Positions 1 to 6,458 of a DNA stretch of 8,569 nt are shown here, in pieces. The notes beneath the pieces are model-generated. The model saw only the letters and a list, made by a program, of their open reading frames with translations. It did no database searches and was not told the origin of the DNA. A program made the translations under genes and the position numbers. This DNA is from Pseudomonadota bacterium (lineage in GTDB: Bacteria; Pseudomonadota; Alphaproteobacteria; UBA9655). The stretch spans positions 1 through 8,569 of the forward strand of contig JAKBAL010000067.1 in NCBI GenBank assembly GCA_021809225.1, in the 5' to 3' direction. The stretch's first letter is position 1; each line of letters starts with the position of its first letter.

Positions 1-1
1 A

Positions 2-3000
2 GAAAATTCTGAGGGTAGTGTCCAAGATAAAGCCATTTATACCACACGAAGTCTGCTAAAAGCTGAACGAGTTCTTGTTAAAGCAGCTGAAGACTTGGGG
101 CAATATACAAGCCATGAGGTTGAGGTCCATTCTATTAAAGACGCCATTGCCAAAGCAAATGAGAAATTAAAAAAGCATGGAGGACTTTCTCAAGACCAGG
201 TAAAGGCCATTCACCATTTAGTTGAAGCCGGACAACTCAAATGTATGGTGGGAATTGCAGGAGCCGGGAAAACAACAGCTCTTGGTGTCTGTCATGAGAT
301 ATGGAAAAACTCAGGCTATGGGGTGTATGGATTAGCTCCTACGGGGAAAGCTTCTCAGAACCTTGATCAGAATGGAATTCCCTCAACCACCCTTCATAAA
401 TTCCTGAAGTCTTTTAAAGAAGGACGCTGCCAGTACACCCAAAACAGCATTCTTGTTCTTGATGAAGCGGGAATGGTGGATATAGAGCGATTTAGCGGTC
501 TTCTGAGTACGGTTAAACAGCTGGGTGTCAAACTGATCGTTGTTGGAGATGGAGCTCAGCTCCAGCCTGTGGAAGCAGGACCCGCCTTTCGTCTTGTCAC
601 AGAGAGGTTGGGCAAGTCTGAGCTCAATACAGTGCTTCGACAAAAAACTCAGTGGCAGAAAGAAGCTACAGTTCTTTTTGGCAAACAGAGGACGGAGGAA
701 GCCATTAGAAAGTATGCAGCCAAAGACTGTGTTCATATTATTAATGAAAAGCTTTCCGATTCGAAAGAAGCGCTTGCTAAGAAGGATTACGAAGGCCTTG
801 TAAAGATCTATGAAGTTTCAAGCCGCGTCTCCTCTCTTGTGTACCGAGAGATGATAAAAGACGTAAAAAAGGATCACCCTCATCTTTCCAATCCTTATCC
901 TGTGATCAAAGGACATCAGGACTTTAAGACATATCGGGGGTGGAAGGAGAGAGAAAAAGAAGCCGCCACCTTTATTCTTCAAAACAATGAGGCTTGTCGC
1001 CCTATCCTGGAAAGGCGGTCTCTTGACACCTTTAAAATGGCGATGCTTTTGGGAGATAGAAAAAAAGATAAAGTCACTCAACATGCTGAAGCTAGAGCTC
1101 TTCTCAAAAAGCAGGGGTTGGATCACCTCATCGGTGTTGAGAAACAAAGGGGCCAAGGCGTTGATGTTCGGCAAGAGACAAAAGAAGCCTTAATCAAGGA
1201 ATGGCATCGTACATTTAAAAACGCTCCTGAGAAAAGCTCTCTTATGTTGGCCTATAGCAATAAAGACGTTAATGACCTGAATGGTTCAGCAAGATCTCTC
1301 TTGAAAAAATCAGGCCATCTCTCAAAAGAAAACTTTACCTATATAACCAAGAAAGAGGTTGAAGATGATTTTGGAAGAAAAGCCATACTGAAAGAAGAAA
1401 AGGAATTTTCTAAAGGAGACAGAATTGTCTTTACCCGCAACACTTACGGCTTGGGTGTTAAAAATGGCAGCATGGGAACCATTATAGAACTGAATAACAG
1501 AAAGGTTCATGTAAGGCTTGATGGAGGAAAAGAAATTTCCTTTTCTCCCAACCTGAACCAATATTTTTCCCAAGGATGGGCGGTTACCATACATAAATCT
1601 CAAGGCACAACCGTAGATAGAACTCATGTTCTTGCTTCCTATGAAATGTCCCAGAATTTGGCCTATGTATCTATGACTCGTCATCGAGCGTGGGTGAAAA
1701 TGTTTGGGAGCTCCCTGGACTTTTGGAGACCAGAAAAACTCCCGCAAGTTTTATCAAAGTCAGGAGAAAAACTCTCAGCAGCCGATTATCTTGATGCGGC
1801 CTCACTTGAGAAGCTTATGCACACAGACGATCGTCTTCTCACCAAGATCTTCGATCGTATTGCGAGTGAGCTAGATGCCATGGGAACAGTCTCAAAGAAA
1901 GCCTTTTGGCAAGCCGCTGATCATTTCCTTGGAATTAACCGAGAGAAGGAAATGAGGATGGTTTCAGATAGCATTCGGGAGGAAGTGCGAGCTGAAGTGT
2001 TATTTGACCAGAAAAAAGATCCTCAGGATATTTCAAACCCTCTTCAGAAGACTTTGAGAGTTCAAAATCAATCTCTCCGCTTTGGTGCAAAGACTGAATC
2101 CGTGCTCAAACAAAACACGTCTATGTTTGCAAACAACACTTTTCCCTCTCTAGGCAAGAGCTATGATCATGCTTTTTCTTCAGTAATGGAACGAGAGTAT
2201 GAGAGCATCTCTATAAACTTTCAAGAGAGTTTAATTCCTGCTCAGCAGACGCTGGCAGTTCAAAATCAATATCGTCCCTCTGAAGCAAAGACTGATCACA
2301 CGCTCAAACAAATCCTACCTCCGTTTGTAAACAATACATTTGCTTCCACGAGAGAGAACAACAACCCTACATCTTCTTCAGTAACGGAACGGTATGAGAA
2401 AAAAGAGAGTCTCTCTATAAACCTTCAAGGTATTTCAAATCCTGTTCAGAAAACTCTGAGGGTTCAAAATCACTATCCCCGCTTTGATGTCAAAGCTGTG
2501 GAGAATGCGATCAAGCAAAATATGTCTGCATTTGCAGATGAGATTTTTTCCTCCCTAGGAGAGAACTACGATCGAGCTTCTTCTTCAGCAATGGAGCGAC
2601 GATACGGGAAGAAAGGTCACATCTCGGTAAATCTTAAAACAGGTGCCTGGATTGATTACAAGGAGAGTGAGATGTCTGGGGGACCGCTCTATATGCTGAC
2701 CAAGCTTAAGGGACTTTCTTTTAAAGAAGCTATTAACTATGGAGCGTCTTGGGCGGGGCTTCAAACTGAGGGGCCTCCTCTTCGTTTATCACAAGCAAAA
2801 CAACAAAAACTCATCTCTCAAGAGCCTCAAAAAGAAGACTTAGAAAAGGATCAGCAAGTCAGAATCCAAAAAGCCAAAGCTCTTTGGGATAAAGGACGGC
2901 CCATTCAGGAAAGCCTTGCTGAGCGCTATCTGAGAGAACATCGGAAAATAGAAGGAAACTTACCAAATGATTTGAGATATCTTCCTCATTTTAAAGTTTA

Positions 3001-4501
3001 TTCTCGAGAAAACGGGGAATCAGGGGATAACTCAGCACAATCTTATCCTTGTCTGATGGCTGCTGCTAAATCTTCGAAGGGAGAGATTACAGCTATCCAA
3101 TTGACCTTCCTTAATCCAACAACAGCTACAAAAGCTGATCTACCAGTTACCAAGAGGTCTTTCGGTGTTTTAAAAGGGTCAGCTGTGACTCTTCAAGAAG
3201 AAAAAGACTCAAACGTTCTCTTTGTCGCAGAAGGCGTAGAAACAGCCCTCAGCCTGAAAGAAGCTGGCGTTAAAGGAACAATTAAAGCAACTTTAGGGCT
3301 TTCGAATATAAAACGCCTCACCCCAGAAAACTCATTGAATGGAAATTCATTGAATGAAAACTCAAAGGCACAGATTGTCGTCTGTGCAGATCACGACCCC
3401 TCTGACTCTTCTGCAACACGGAGCCTTCAGAAATCTGTCCTTGAGCTCCAAAGCAAAGGATTCTCTGTTACGGTTGTGAAGCCAGAGAAGCTTAATGAAG
3501 ATTTCAATGATGTTTTGAAAGAAAAAGGTCCTCAAGGGGTAAAAGAGATTCTTCCAAAGAATCTGCCAAAAAATCTTTTCAGCTCCCTTCAACAGGATAA
3601 AGAAAAACGACCTCAAAGAGATTCTTTTGAGAAGAAAGGTCAGAAACCTTCCGTCAAAAGCTCTCAAGAATTTACACTAGCAGGCAAATCTTTTGAAGAA
3701 ATCGTTGCTCATTGTAAAAAGAGGCTCCACGACTCCTTAGCCCGTGACAAAGAATCTCTGACGCCAGAGCGCCTCCACCGCTTTCCTTTGCAAGCAGAAA
3801 GGACGACGGTTTTTCTTATTCATGAATACGAACTCAATAGATGCAACCCAACATCAACAGAGCTTGTTCAGCTCTCCTTAAGGGCCAAATATGAACTGAC
3901 TCGAACCCCAGAGATCCGTAAGGAACTCATAAAGGATTGGAAAAACAAAGATAGTTTTAAAGAGGGCGAAGGCCTTCTCGCCCATATGATTGCGGAGCGC
4001 TTGGCTTCCATTGAAGGGCGACTTTATTTGAAAGCAAAACAGAATGGCCTTAAAACTCCTTCAAATATTGCTGAGCTTGCTCGTCAGGAACTGAAAGAGC
4101 ATAGAGCTCACACACCAAAACTAACCCAAGAACTTTCTCAAGAATATTCACTTTCTAAAGATACAGCCACCGACTGTGCTAAAGACATCCTCAGATATAA
4201 AGAAACTCATGGGGAATCCCCATCAGAAACTCAAATTACCAAAATAGTTCAGATTTCAAAAACGCTTGAAACGCGAGATTATGCCAATATTTCAAAAAAG
4301 AATTTAAATCGCTTTGAAGTCGACTTTCTTCATCGTCGTGAAGGAGATTTGCTTTTCAAACACATGTCTTTTCAGGATCAATCTTTGGATTCAGTTAACT
4401 TGCCTCATATTCAGGACCAGGCAAAAAAATCATTGGAGGTCACAGCGTCCCAGATTTCTAAAGAGCTCATTAAAATGAACCAAAAAGAGTTTTCGCTATG
4501 A
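2..4501 (+). CDS. traA: Ti-type conjugative transfer protein TraA, 5'-partial (helicase, repeats, Toprim module)
   Basis: The frame is open from the first complete codon at position 2, so the gene starts upstream. The TTG at 95 is not the real start, because the residues before it read like the helicase lead-in of TraA proteins. Seen, counting from position 2: Walker A GIAGAGKTT (about residue 84), Walker B LVLDEAGM (about 151), GDGAQLQPVEAG (about 180), motif V HKSQGT and motif VI YVSMTRHR (about 555). Next come three tandem repeats (676-879), a stretch beginning ISVNLKTGAWIDY that resembles a primase N-terminal part, and a Toprim-like domain with EGVETALS (about 1077) and ADHD (about 1129). 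The C-terminus is charged and helical. Known of the family: TraA nicks oriT through an N-terminal MOBQ relaxase and unwinds the plasmid or ICE DNA. Inferred: the Toprim part may prime or process transferred DNA. No internal stop is seen, so the 3' part is intact, although its downstream operon is gone. Confidence 0.9.
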   Translation, partial: ENSEGSVQDKAIYTTRSLLKAERVLVKAAEDLGQYTSHEVEVHSIKDAIAKANEKLKKHGGLSQDQVKAIHHLVEAGQLKCMVGIAGAGKTTALGVCHEIWKNSGYGVYGLAPTGKASQNLDQNGIPSTTLHKFLKSFKEGRCQYTQNSILVLDEAGMVDIERFSGLLSTVKQLGVKLIVVGDGAQLQPVEAGPAFRLVTERLGKSELNTVLRQKTQWQKEATVLFGKQRTEEAIRKYAAKDCVHIINEKLSDSKEALAKKDYEGLVKIYEVSSRVSSLVYREMIKDVKKDHPHLSNPYPVIKGHQDFKTYRGWKEREKEAATFILQNNEACRPILERRSLDTFKMAMLLGDRKKDKVTQHAEARALLKKQGLDHLIGVEKQRGQGVDVRQETKEALIKEWHRTFKNAPEKSSLMLAYSNKDVNDLNGSARSLLKKSGHLSKENFTYITKKEVEDDFGRKAILKEEKEFSKGDRIVFTRNTYGLGVKNGSMGTIIELNNRKVHVRLDGGKEISFSPNLNQYFSQGWAVTIHKSQGTTVDRTHVLASYEMSQNLAYVSMTRHRAWVKMFGSSLDFWRPEKLPQVLSKSGEKLSAADYLDAASLEKLMHTDDRLLTKIFDRIASELDAMGTVSKKAFWQAADHFLGINREKEMRMVSDSIREEVRAEVLFDQKKDPQDISNPLQKTLRVQNQSLRFGAKTESVLKQNTSMFANNTFPSLGKSYDHAFSSVMEREYESISINFQESLIPAQQTLAVQNQYRPSEAKTDHTLKQILPPFVNNTFASTRENNNPTSSSVTERYEKKESLSINLQGISNPVQKTLRVQNHYPRFDVKAVENAIKQNMSAFADEIFSSLGENYDRASSSAMERRYGKKGHISVNLKTGAWIDYKESEMSGGPLYMLTKLKGLSFKEAINYGASWAGLQTEGPPLRLSQAKQQKLISQEPQKEDLEKDQQVRIQKAKALWDKGRPIQESLAERYLREHRKIEGNLPNDLRYLPHFKVYSRENGESGDNSAQSYPCLMAAAKSSKGEITAIQLTFLNPTTATKADLPVTKRSFGVLKGSAVTLQEEKDSNVLFVAEGVETALSLKEAGVKGTIKATLGLSNIKRLTPENSLNGNSLNENSKAQIVVCADHDPSDSSATRSLQKSVLELQSKGFSVTVVKPEKLNEDFNDVLKEKGPQGVKEILPKNLPKNLFSSLQQDKEKRPQRDSFEKKGQKPSVKSSQEFTLAGKSFEEIVAHCKKRLHDSLARDKESLTPERLHRFPLQAERTTVFLIHEYELNRCNPTSTELVQLSLRAKYELTRTPEIRKELIKDWKNKDSFKEGEGLLAHMIAERLASIEGRLYLKAKQNGLKTPSNIAELARQELKEHRAHTPKLTQELSQEYSLSKDTATDCAKDILRYKETHGESPSETQITKIVQISKTLETRDYANISKKNLNRFEVDFLHRREGDLLFKHMSFQDQSLDSVNLPHIQDQAKKSLEVTASQISKELIKMNQKEFSL
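2027..2638 (+). repeat. Three tandem degenerate repeats inside traA (66, 68 and 70 codons)
   Basis: Repeat units lie at 2027-2224, 2225-2428 and 2429-2638. Each unit starts with a xxxxPxQxTLxVQN motif (DISNPLQKTLRVQN, ESLIPAQQTLAVQN, GISNPVQKTLRVQN). Each continues with a LKQN- or IKQN-like core, a NNTF or DEIF element, an SSxxER motif, and ends in an ISxNx strand. Similarity also shows in the DNA: ggttcaaaatca or its close variant recurs. The third unit runs straight into the primase-like domain. Units 1 and 2 are therefore best explained as duplicated copies of that domain's leading segment (inference). Confidence 0.8.
3328..3362 (+). repeat. Short tandem duplication in the Toprim region of traA
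   Basis: Two near-identical 15-nt units (aactcattgaatgga, aattcattgaatgaa) encode NSLNG and NSLNE, followed by NS. The unit length is a multiple of three, so the frame is kept. It lies between the two Toprim acidic motifs, in what is probably a surface loop. Confidence 0.6.
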
Positions 4502-4551
4502 TAAGGAAGTGGATTAACAAGAGAGTGTCTTCAAATAATATAGTAAATTGA
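4498..4551 (+). pseudogene. 5' stub of the gene downstream of traA, truncated by IS630
   Basis: An ATG overlaps the traA stop codon (ATGA, 4498-4501), the usual arrangement of translationally coupled operon genes. The frame reads MIRKWINKRV and closes after 17 residues, inside the left end of the IS630 element that starts near 4538. In Ti-type systems traA is often followed by a small traD, so this may be the start of such a gene. That is inference, because only about 13 native residues remain. It could also be a chance start codon. Confidence 0.35.
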
Positions 4552-4552
4552 G

Positions 4553-4587
4553 TTGACAAAGTTACAATTTTAGATAAATTGTAAGAA
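4553..4587 (+). promoter_or_regulatory. Transposase promoter overlapping a perfect palindrome, probably leaderless
   Basis: A perfect -35 box TTGACA (4553-4558) is followed after 16 nt by a fair -10 box TAAATT (4575-4580). The predicted start of transcription falls on or next to the ATG at 4587, and no Shine-Dalgarno sequence is visible, so the mRNA may be leaderless. The -10 lies inside an inverted repeat TTACAATTT/AAATTGTAA (4562-4570 and 4576-4584, loop tagat). This repeat could be an operator or a hairpin. The boxes are seen; their function is inferred. Confidence 0.45.
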
Positions 4588-5424
4588 TGATCTATTCAAT
4601 TGATTTGAGAAAGCGCGTCATAGCGTTCATAGAAACCGGCGGGAAAAAGCTTGAAGCCTCCCGTCGTTTTAATGTGTGTCGACCAACAATCGATCAGTGG
4701 CTGTTACTAAAGAAAGAAACCGGCAGGCTAGAAGCACCTCCACTGCCGCCAAGGTCCTGGAGAAAGCTCAATCCAGAAGCTCTTGTAGCCTATGTTGAGG
4801 CTCATCCAGATGGAATGCTCGAAGATTATGCGAGCATTTCCAAACAAGTCCTTCAGGCATCTGGCGTGCTCTAAAACGTCTTAAATTTACTCGAAAAAAA
4901 AGACAACTCTCTACAAAGAACGGGACGAAAATAAACGTTCAGTATTTTTGGGGCAGATAGCCTCTATCAGCAAAGAAGATCTCGTCTATGTTGATGAAAG
5001 CGGCATTGATTCTCACGTGCATCAATCCTTCGGCTGGGCCAAAAGAGGAACTAAAGTTTTTGGTGAAGTCTCAGAAACGCTATGCTCGTGAGAGTTTTGT
5101 CGCAGCCTTATGTGGTTCAGAAATACTCTCTCCCTTTTGTTTTAAAGGCGCTTGTTATGCAGATCTTTTTAATCTTTGGATCGAAACCTGCTTGGCGCCC
5201 GTTTTGAAACCAGGACAAGTGGTCATTCTAGATAATGCTACCTTCCATAGTGTGTCCAGCGAAGGCTGGTTTGTTCAACGAGAGACAGTCTCGTCGGGGA
5301 AAAAGTCAGGAGCCCCGTAGTTTAAGTAGCAACGTTAAAGGAAACTGACACGTTGAAGCCTACAGATAAAGCCATTGTAAGGATGGTGAGCGAGTAATCA
5401 GGCCGCAGCGCAAGCGAACGCATA

Positions 5425-5430
5425 GGTAGC
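5425..5430 (+). other. EBS2 of the group II intron
   Basis: GGTAGC is the exact reverse complement of exon bases GCTACC at 5237-5242, which are -13 to -8 from the 5' splice site, the expected IBS2 position. It lies 5' of EBS1 in domain I, as in known group II introns. Confidence 0.8.
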
Positions 5431-5464
5431 CTCGACAGACGCAAGATTCAAAGGCCGAGCTCTT

Positions 5465-5471
5465 TATGGAA
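5465..5471 (+). other. EBS1 of the group II intron
   Basis: TATGGAA is the exact reverse complement of exon bases TTCCATA at 5243-5249, directly before the 5' splice site (IBS1). The match can extend to nine bases (TATGGAAGG against 5241-5249), but the last two would compete with the EBS2 pairing. The T just 5' of it could pair with the first base of exon 2 (A5973), as in a delta-delta' contact. Confidence 0.85.
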
Positions 5472-5828
5472 GGGCGAAGGCAGCATAAGAAGCAGAAAGC
5501 TGACTGAAACGACTTCTTACTTTGACGGGGTATTAGCGGCAGCATGATTACAAGGACAAACTAAGCAACTGGAGAAGCCCTCCTTGCCCCTGGCAGAAAT
5601 GCCTTGAGAAAGACCCGTCTTATAACCAGCATTACTGGGAAATGGAGGGGTAAGACGTTATCTTATGCGAAGTCGGCAACGGAAAGGTTTTGGTTGGAAG
5701 AGATGAAGTAGTGAGTGGATATATAAGACTTTTGGGTTATTTGATGACTACAAAATCAGATATTTACCACAAACAAAAGTCTCACCAGTACGATAGGTCC
5801 CATAACCCTTGATAAGAAAATATTAGGA

Positions 5829-5861
5829 AAGCGTAGCGCTGGAGATCGGCATGCTGCGTTT
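5829..5861 (+). ncRNA. Group II intron domain V (catalytic hairpin)
   Basis: The lower helix has nine pairs: AAGCGTAGC (5829-5837) with GCTGCGTTT (5853-5861). The catalytic triad AGC is at 5830-5832, with the G in the expected G-U wobble. A 2-nt bulge AT (5851-5852) sits on the 3' strand. The upper helix is GCTG/CGGC (5838-5841 with 5847-5850), capped by GAGAT. This is the canonical layout, but 33 nt instead of 34: the upper helix has four pairs and a five-base loop instead of five pairs and a GNRA tetraloop. That may be a slight defect or a lineage variant. Confidence 0.75.
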
Positions 5862-5866
5862 GACGA

Positions 5867-5972
5867 GGAGGGAGCTGGAAACGTGACTAAGGGAGTCGGA
5901 TTGAGGACCGTAGTGAAAGCTGCGGAAAAATACACCGGACCCTAAGGAAGGCGCGCCAGTTCTCTACCCTAC
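5867..5972 (+). ncRNA. Group II intron domain VI with bulged branch-point A and long distal extension
   Basis: The proximal helix pairs 5867-5878 (GGAGGGAGCTGG) with 5956-5968 (CCAGTTCTCTACC), leaving only A5966 unpaired. This A is the seventh base from the intron end, the normal branch-point position. The distal part (5879-5955, 77 nt) is far longer than the short loop usual here. It holds a hairpin CCGTAG/CTGCGG around TGAAAG. Confidence 0.7.
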
Positions 5973-6199
5973 AATCTGAAAGAACAAAGACTCTTATTGA
6001 ACATGCAAACTGCACTTTACTCTTTTTGCCCCCATACTCACCTGACTTAAACCCTATCGAAACCTTTTGGGCCAATCTCAAAGCTAAAATCAGATGCTTC
6101 CTCAAATATTGCTCTTCTCTTTCTGAAGCTATCGATCATGCTTTCTTTATGTAAATATTATGAGTCAAATAACTATATTTATAGCAATTCGGTTGTTTT

Positions 6200-6458
6200 T
6201 GGGGCCTAAAGAAACGTGTTTTTTGGGAATTGGCAGCCCCTCATTGATATTATGCTTTTTGGTCACTGGATTGAAATGAAATCAGTGATGAGGGCCGGGA
6301 AAGCGCTTGATCAACTTGCAAATTTGATTCCAGACGTAGCGCATAAGGTGCGGGATGATGGAGTCATTTAAGATGTTCCCACGCACACCTTAAAAAGAGG
6401 TGATAAATGCCTTGTTAAACCAGGGGAAAAAGTCCCTGGAGACGGTATTATCTTAAAG
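6200..6458 (+). pseudogene. Fragment of a heavy-metal (copper-type) P-type ATPase
   Basis: About 85 codons match the part of P1B ATPases running from a transmembrane helix into the actuator domain. The first piece reads WGLKKRVFWELAA in one frame. After a one-base shift near 6237 it continues LIDIMLFGHWIEMKSVMRAG, then LDQLANLIPDVAHKV, an in-frame TAA at 6369-6371 where a Glu is expected, then DVPTHTLKRGDKCLVKPGEK and VPGDGIILK. The GD...V.PGEK.P.DG pattern is the actuator-domain signature. Intact family members are roughly 700-800 residues, so over 85% is gone. The left side abuts the IS630 element and the right side runs into the IS5 remnant at about 6453-6461. Nothing here can make a working pump. 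Confidence 0.85.

Larger units (their letters stand above)
5250..5972 (+). mobile_element. ORF-less group II intron (self-splicing ribozyme) in the IS630 transposase
   Basis: A 723-nt sequence with no protein frame of note. It starts GTGTG (consensus GUGYG) and ends AC (consensus AY), and its removal restores the transposase exactly. Domain I begins with small hairpins: CCAGC/GCTGG at 5256-5269, ACGAGA/TCTCGT at 5278-5294, and a CGGGG/CCCCG pair. EBS2 (5425-5430) and EBS1 (5465-5471) match the upstream exon perfectly. Domain V is at 5829-5861 and domain VI at 5867-5968. Domain IV, where a reverse transcriptase/maturase would normally be encoded, is only some 100-140 nt. Known of the family: these RNAs splice by lariat formation and retrohome with their encoded protein. 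Inferred: this copy depends on a maturase elsewhere in the genome. Subclass IIA or IIB is not decided. Confidence 0.9.
4587..6154 (+). pseudogene. IS630-family transposase, frameshifted and split by an intron
   Basis: A DDE transposase with an N-terminal helix-turn-helix (MIYSIDLRKRVIAF onward, SRRFNVCRPTIDQW), running from ATG 4587 to TAA 6152. The frame changes about three times. Near 4866 SISKQVLQASGV breaks and WRALKRLKFTRKK continues in another frame. At the A8 run 4894-4901 the reading passes to KTTLYKERDENKRS. Near 5076, after FGEVS, it passes to KRYARESFVAALCG. All catalytic elements are recognisable: YVDESGID (first D), VVILDNATFH (second D) and SPDLNPIE (E). The intron at 5250-5972 sits between the second D and the E. 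Joining 5249 to 5973 gives DNATFHKSERTKTLIE with no lost residue. Total length would be about 280 residues, normal for the short IS630 group. The protein is almost certainly inactive because of the first and third frame changes; the A8 change alone could be programmed slippage. Confidence 0.9.
4538..6178 (+). mobile_element. IS630-family insertion sequence, degraded and interrupted by a group II intron
   Basis: The left end ATATAGTAAATTGAGT and the inverted right end ATATAGTTATTTGACT match at 13 of 16 positions, giving imperfect terminal inverted repeats outside the transposase. IS630 elements insert at TA; a TA precedes the left end at 4536-4537. The right flank reads TTTATA, so the exact right boundary is uncertain by a few bases. 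Without the 723-nt intron the element is about 0.9 kb, compact for the family. The left flank is traA and its lost neighbour and the right flank is a P-type ATPase fragment, so the two flanks did not belong to one gene. Confidence 0.75.

Noticed and set aside
818..1174. Minus-strand frame of 118 codons inside traA
   Set aside because: The sense frame is a continuous, motif-bearing traA; the antisense product shows no domain.
4988..5320. Separate 110-residue protein starting at ATG 4988
   Set aside because: From about 5077 it reads the transposase catalytic core; its first 29 residues are out of frame with conserved YVDESGIDSH, and its end runs into the intron.
5360..5545. Minus-strand frame of 61 codons
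   Set aside because: It lies inside the structured intron, has no recognisable motif, and the opposite strand carries EBS1 and EBS2.
5918..5937. CCGTAG-TGAAAG-CTGCGG hairpin as domain V of the intron
   Set aside because: Its apex resembles domain V, but the flanking bases cannot form the nine-pair lower helix with an AGC triad and 2-nt bulge. The segment at 5829-5861 fits all of these, so this hairpin is placed in the domain VI extension.
5887..6105. Minus-strand frame of 72 codons
   Set aside because: It spans the intron/exon 2 junction antisense to the conserved transposase C-terminus, so it is a shadow.
4536..6182. Clean TA target-site duplication around the IS630 element
   Set aside because: TA precedes the left end, but the right flank reads TTTATA and its alignment to the repeat end is ambiguous. 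The two flanks also belong to unrelated genes, so a duplication cannot be claimed.
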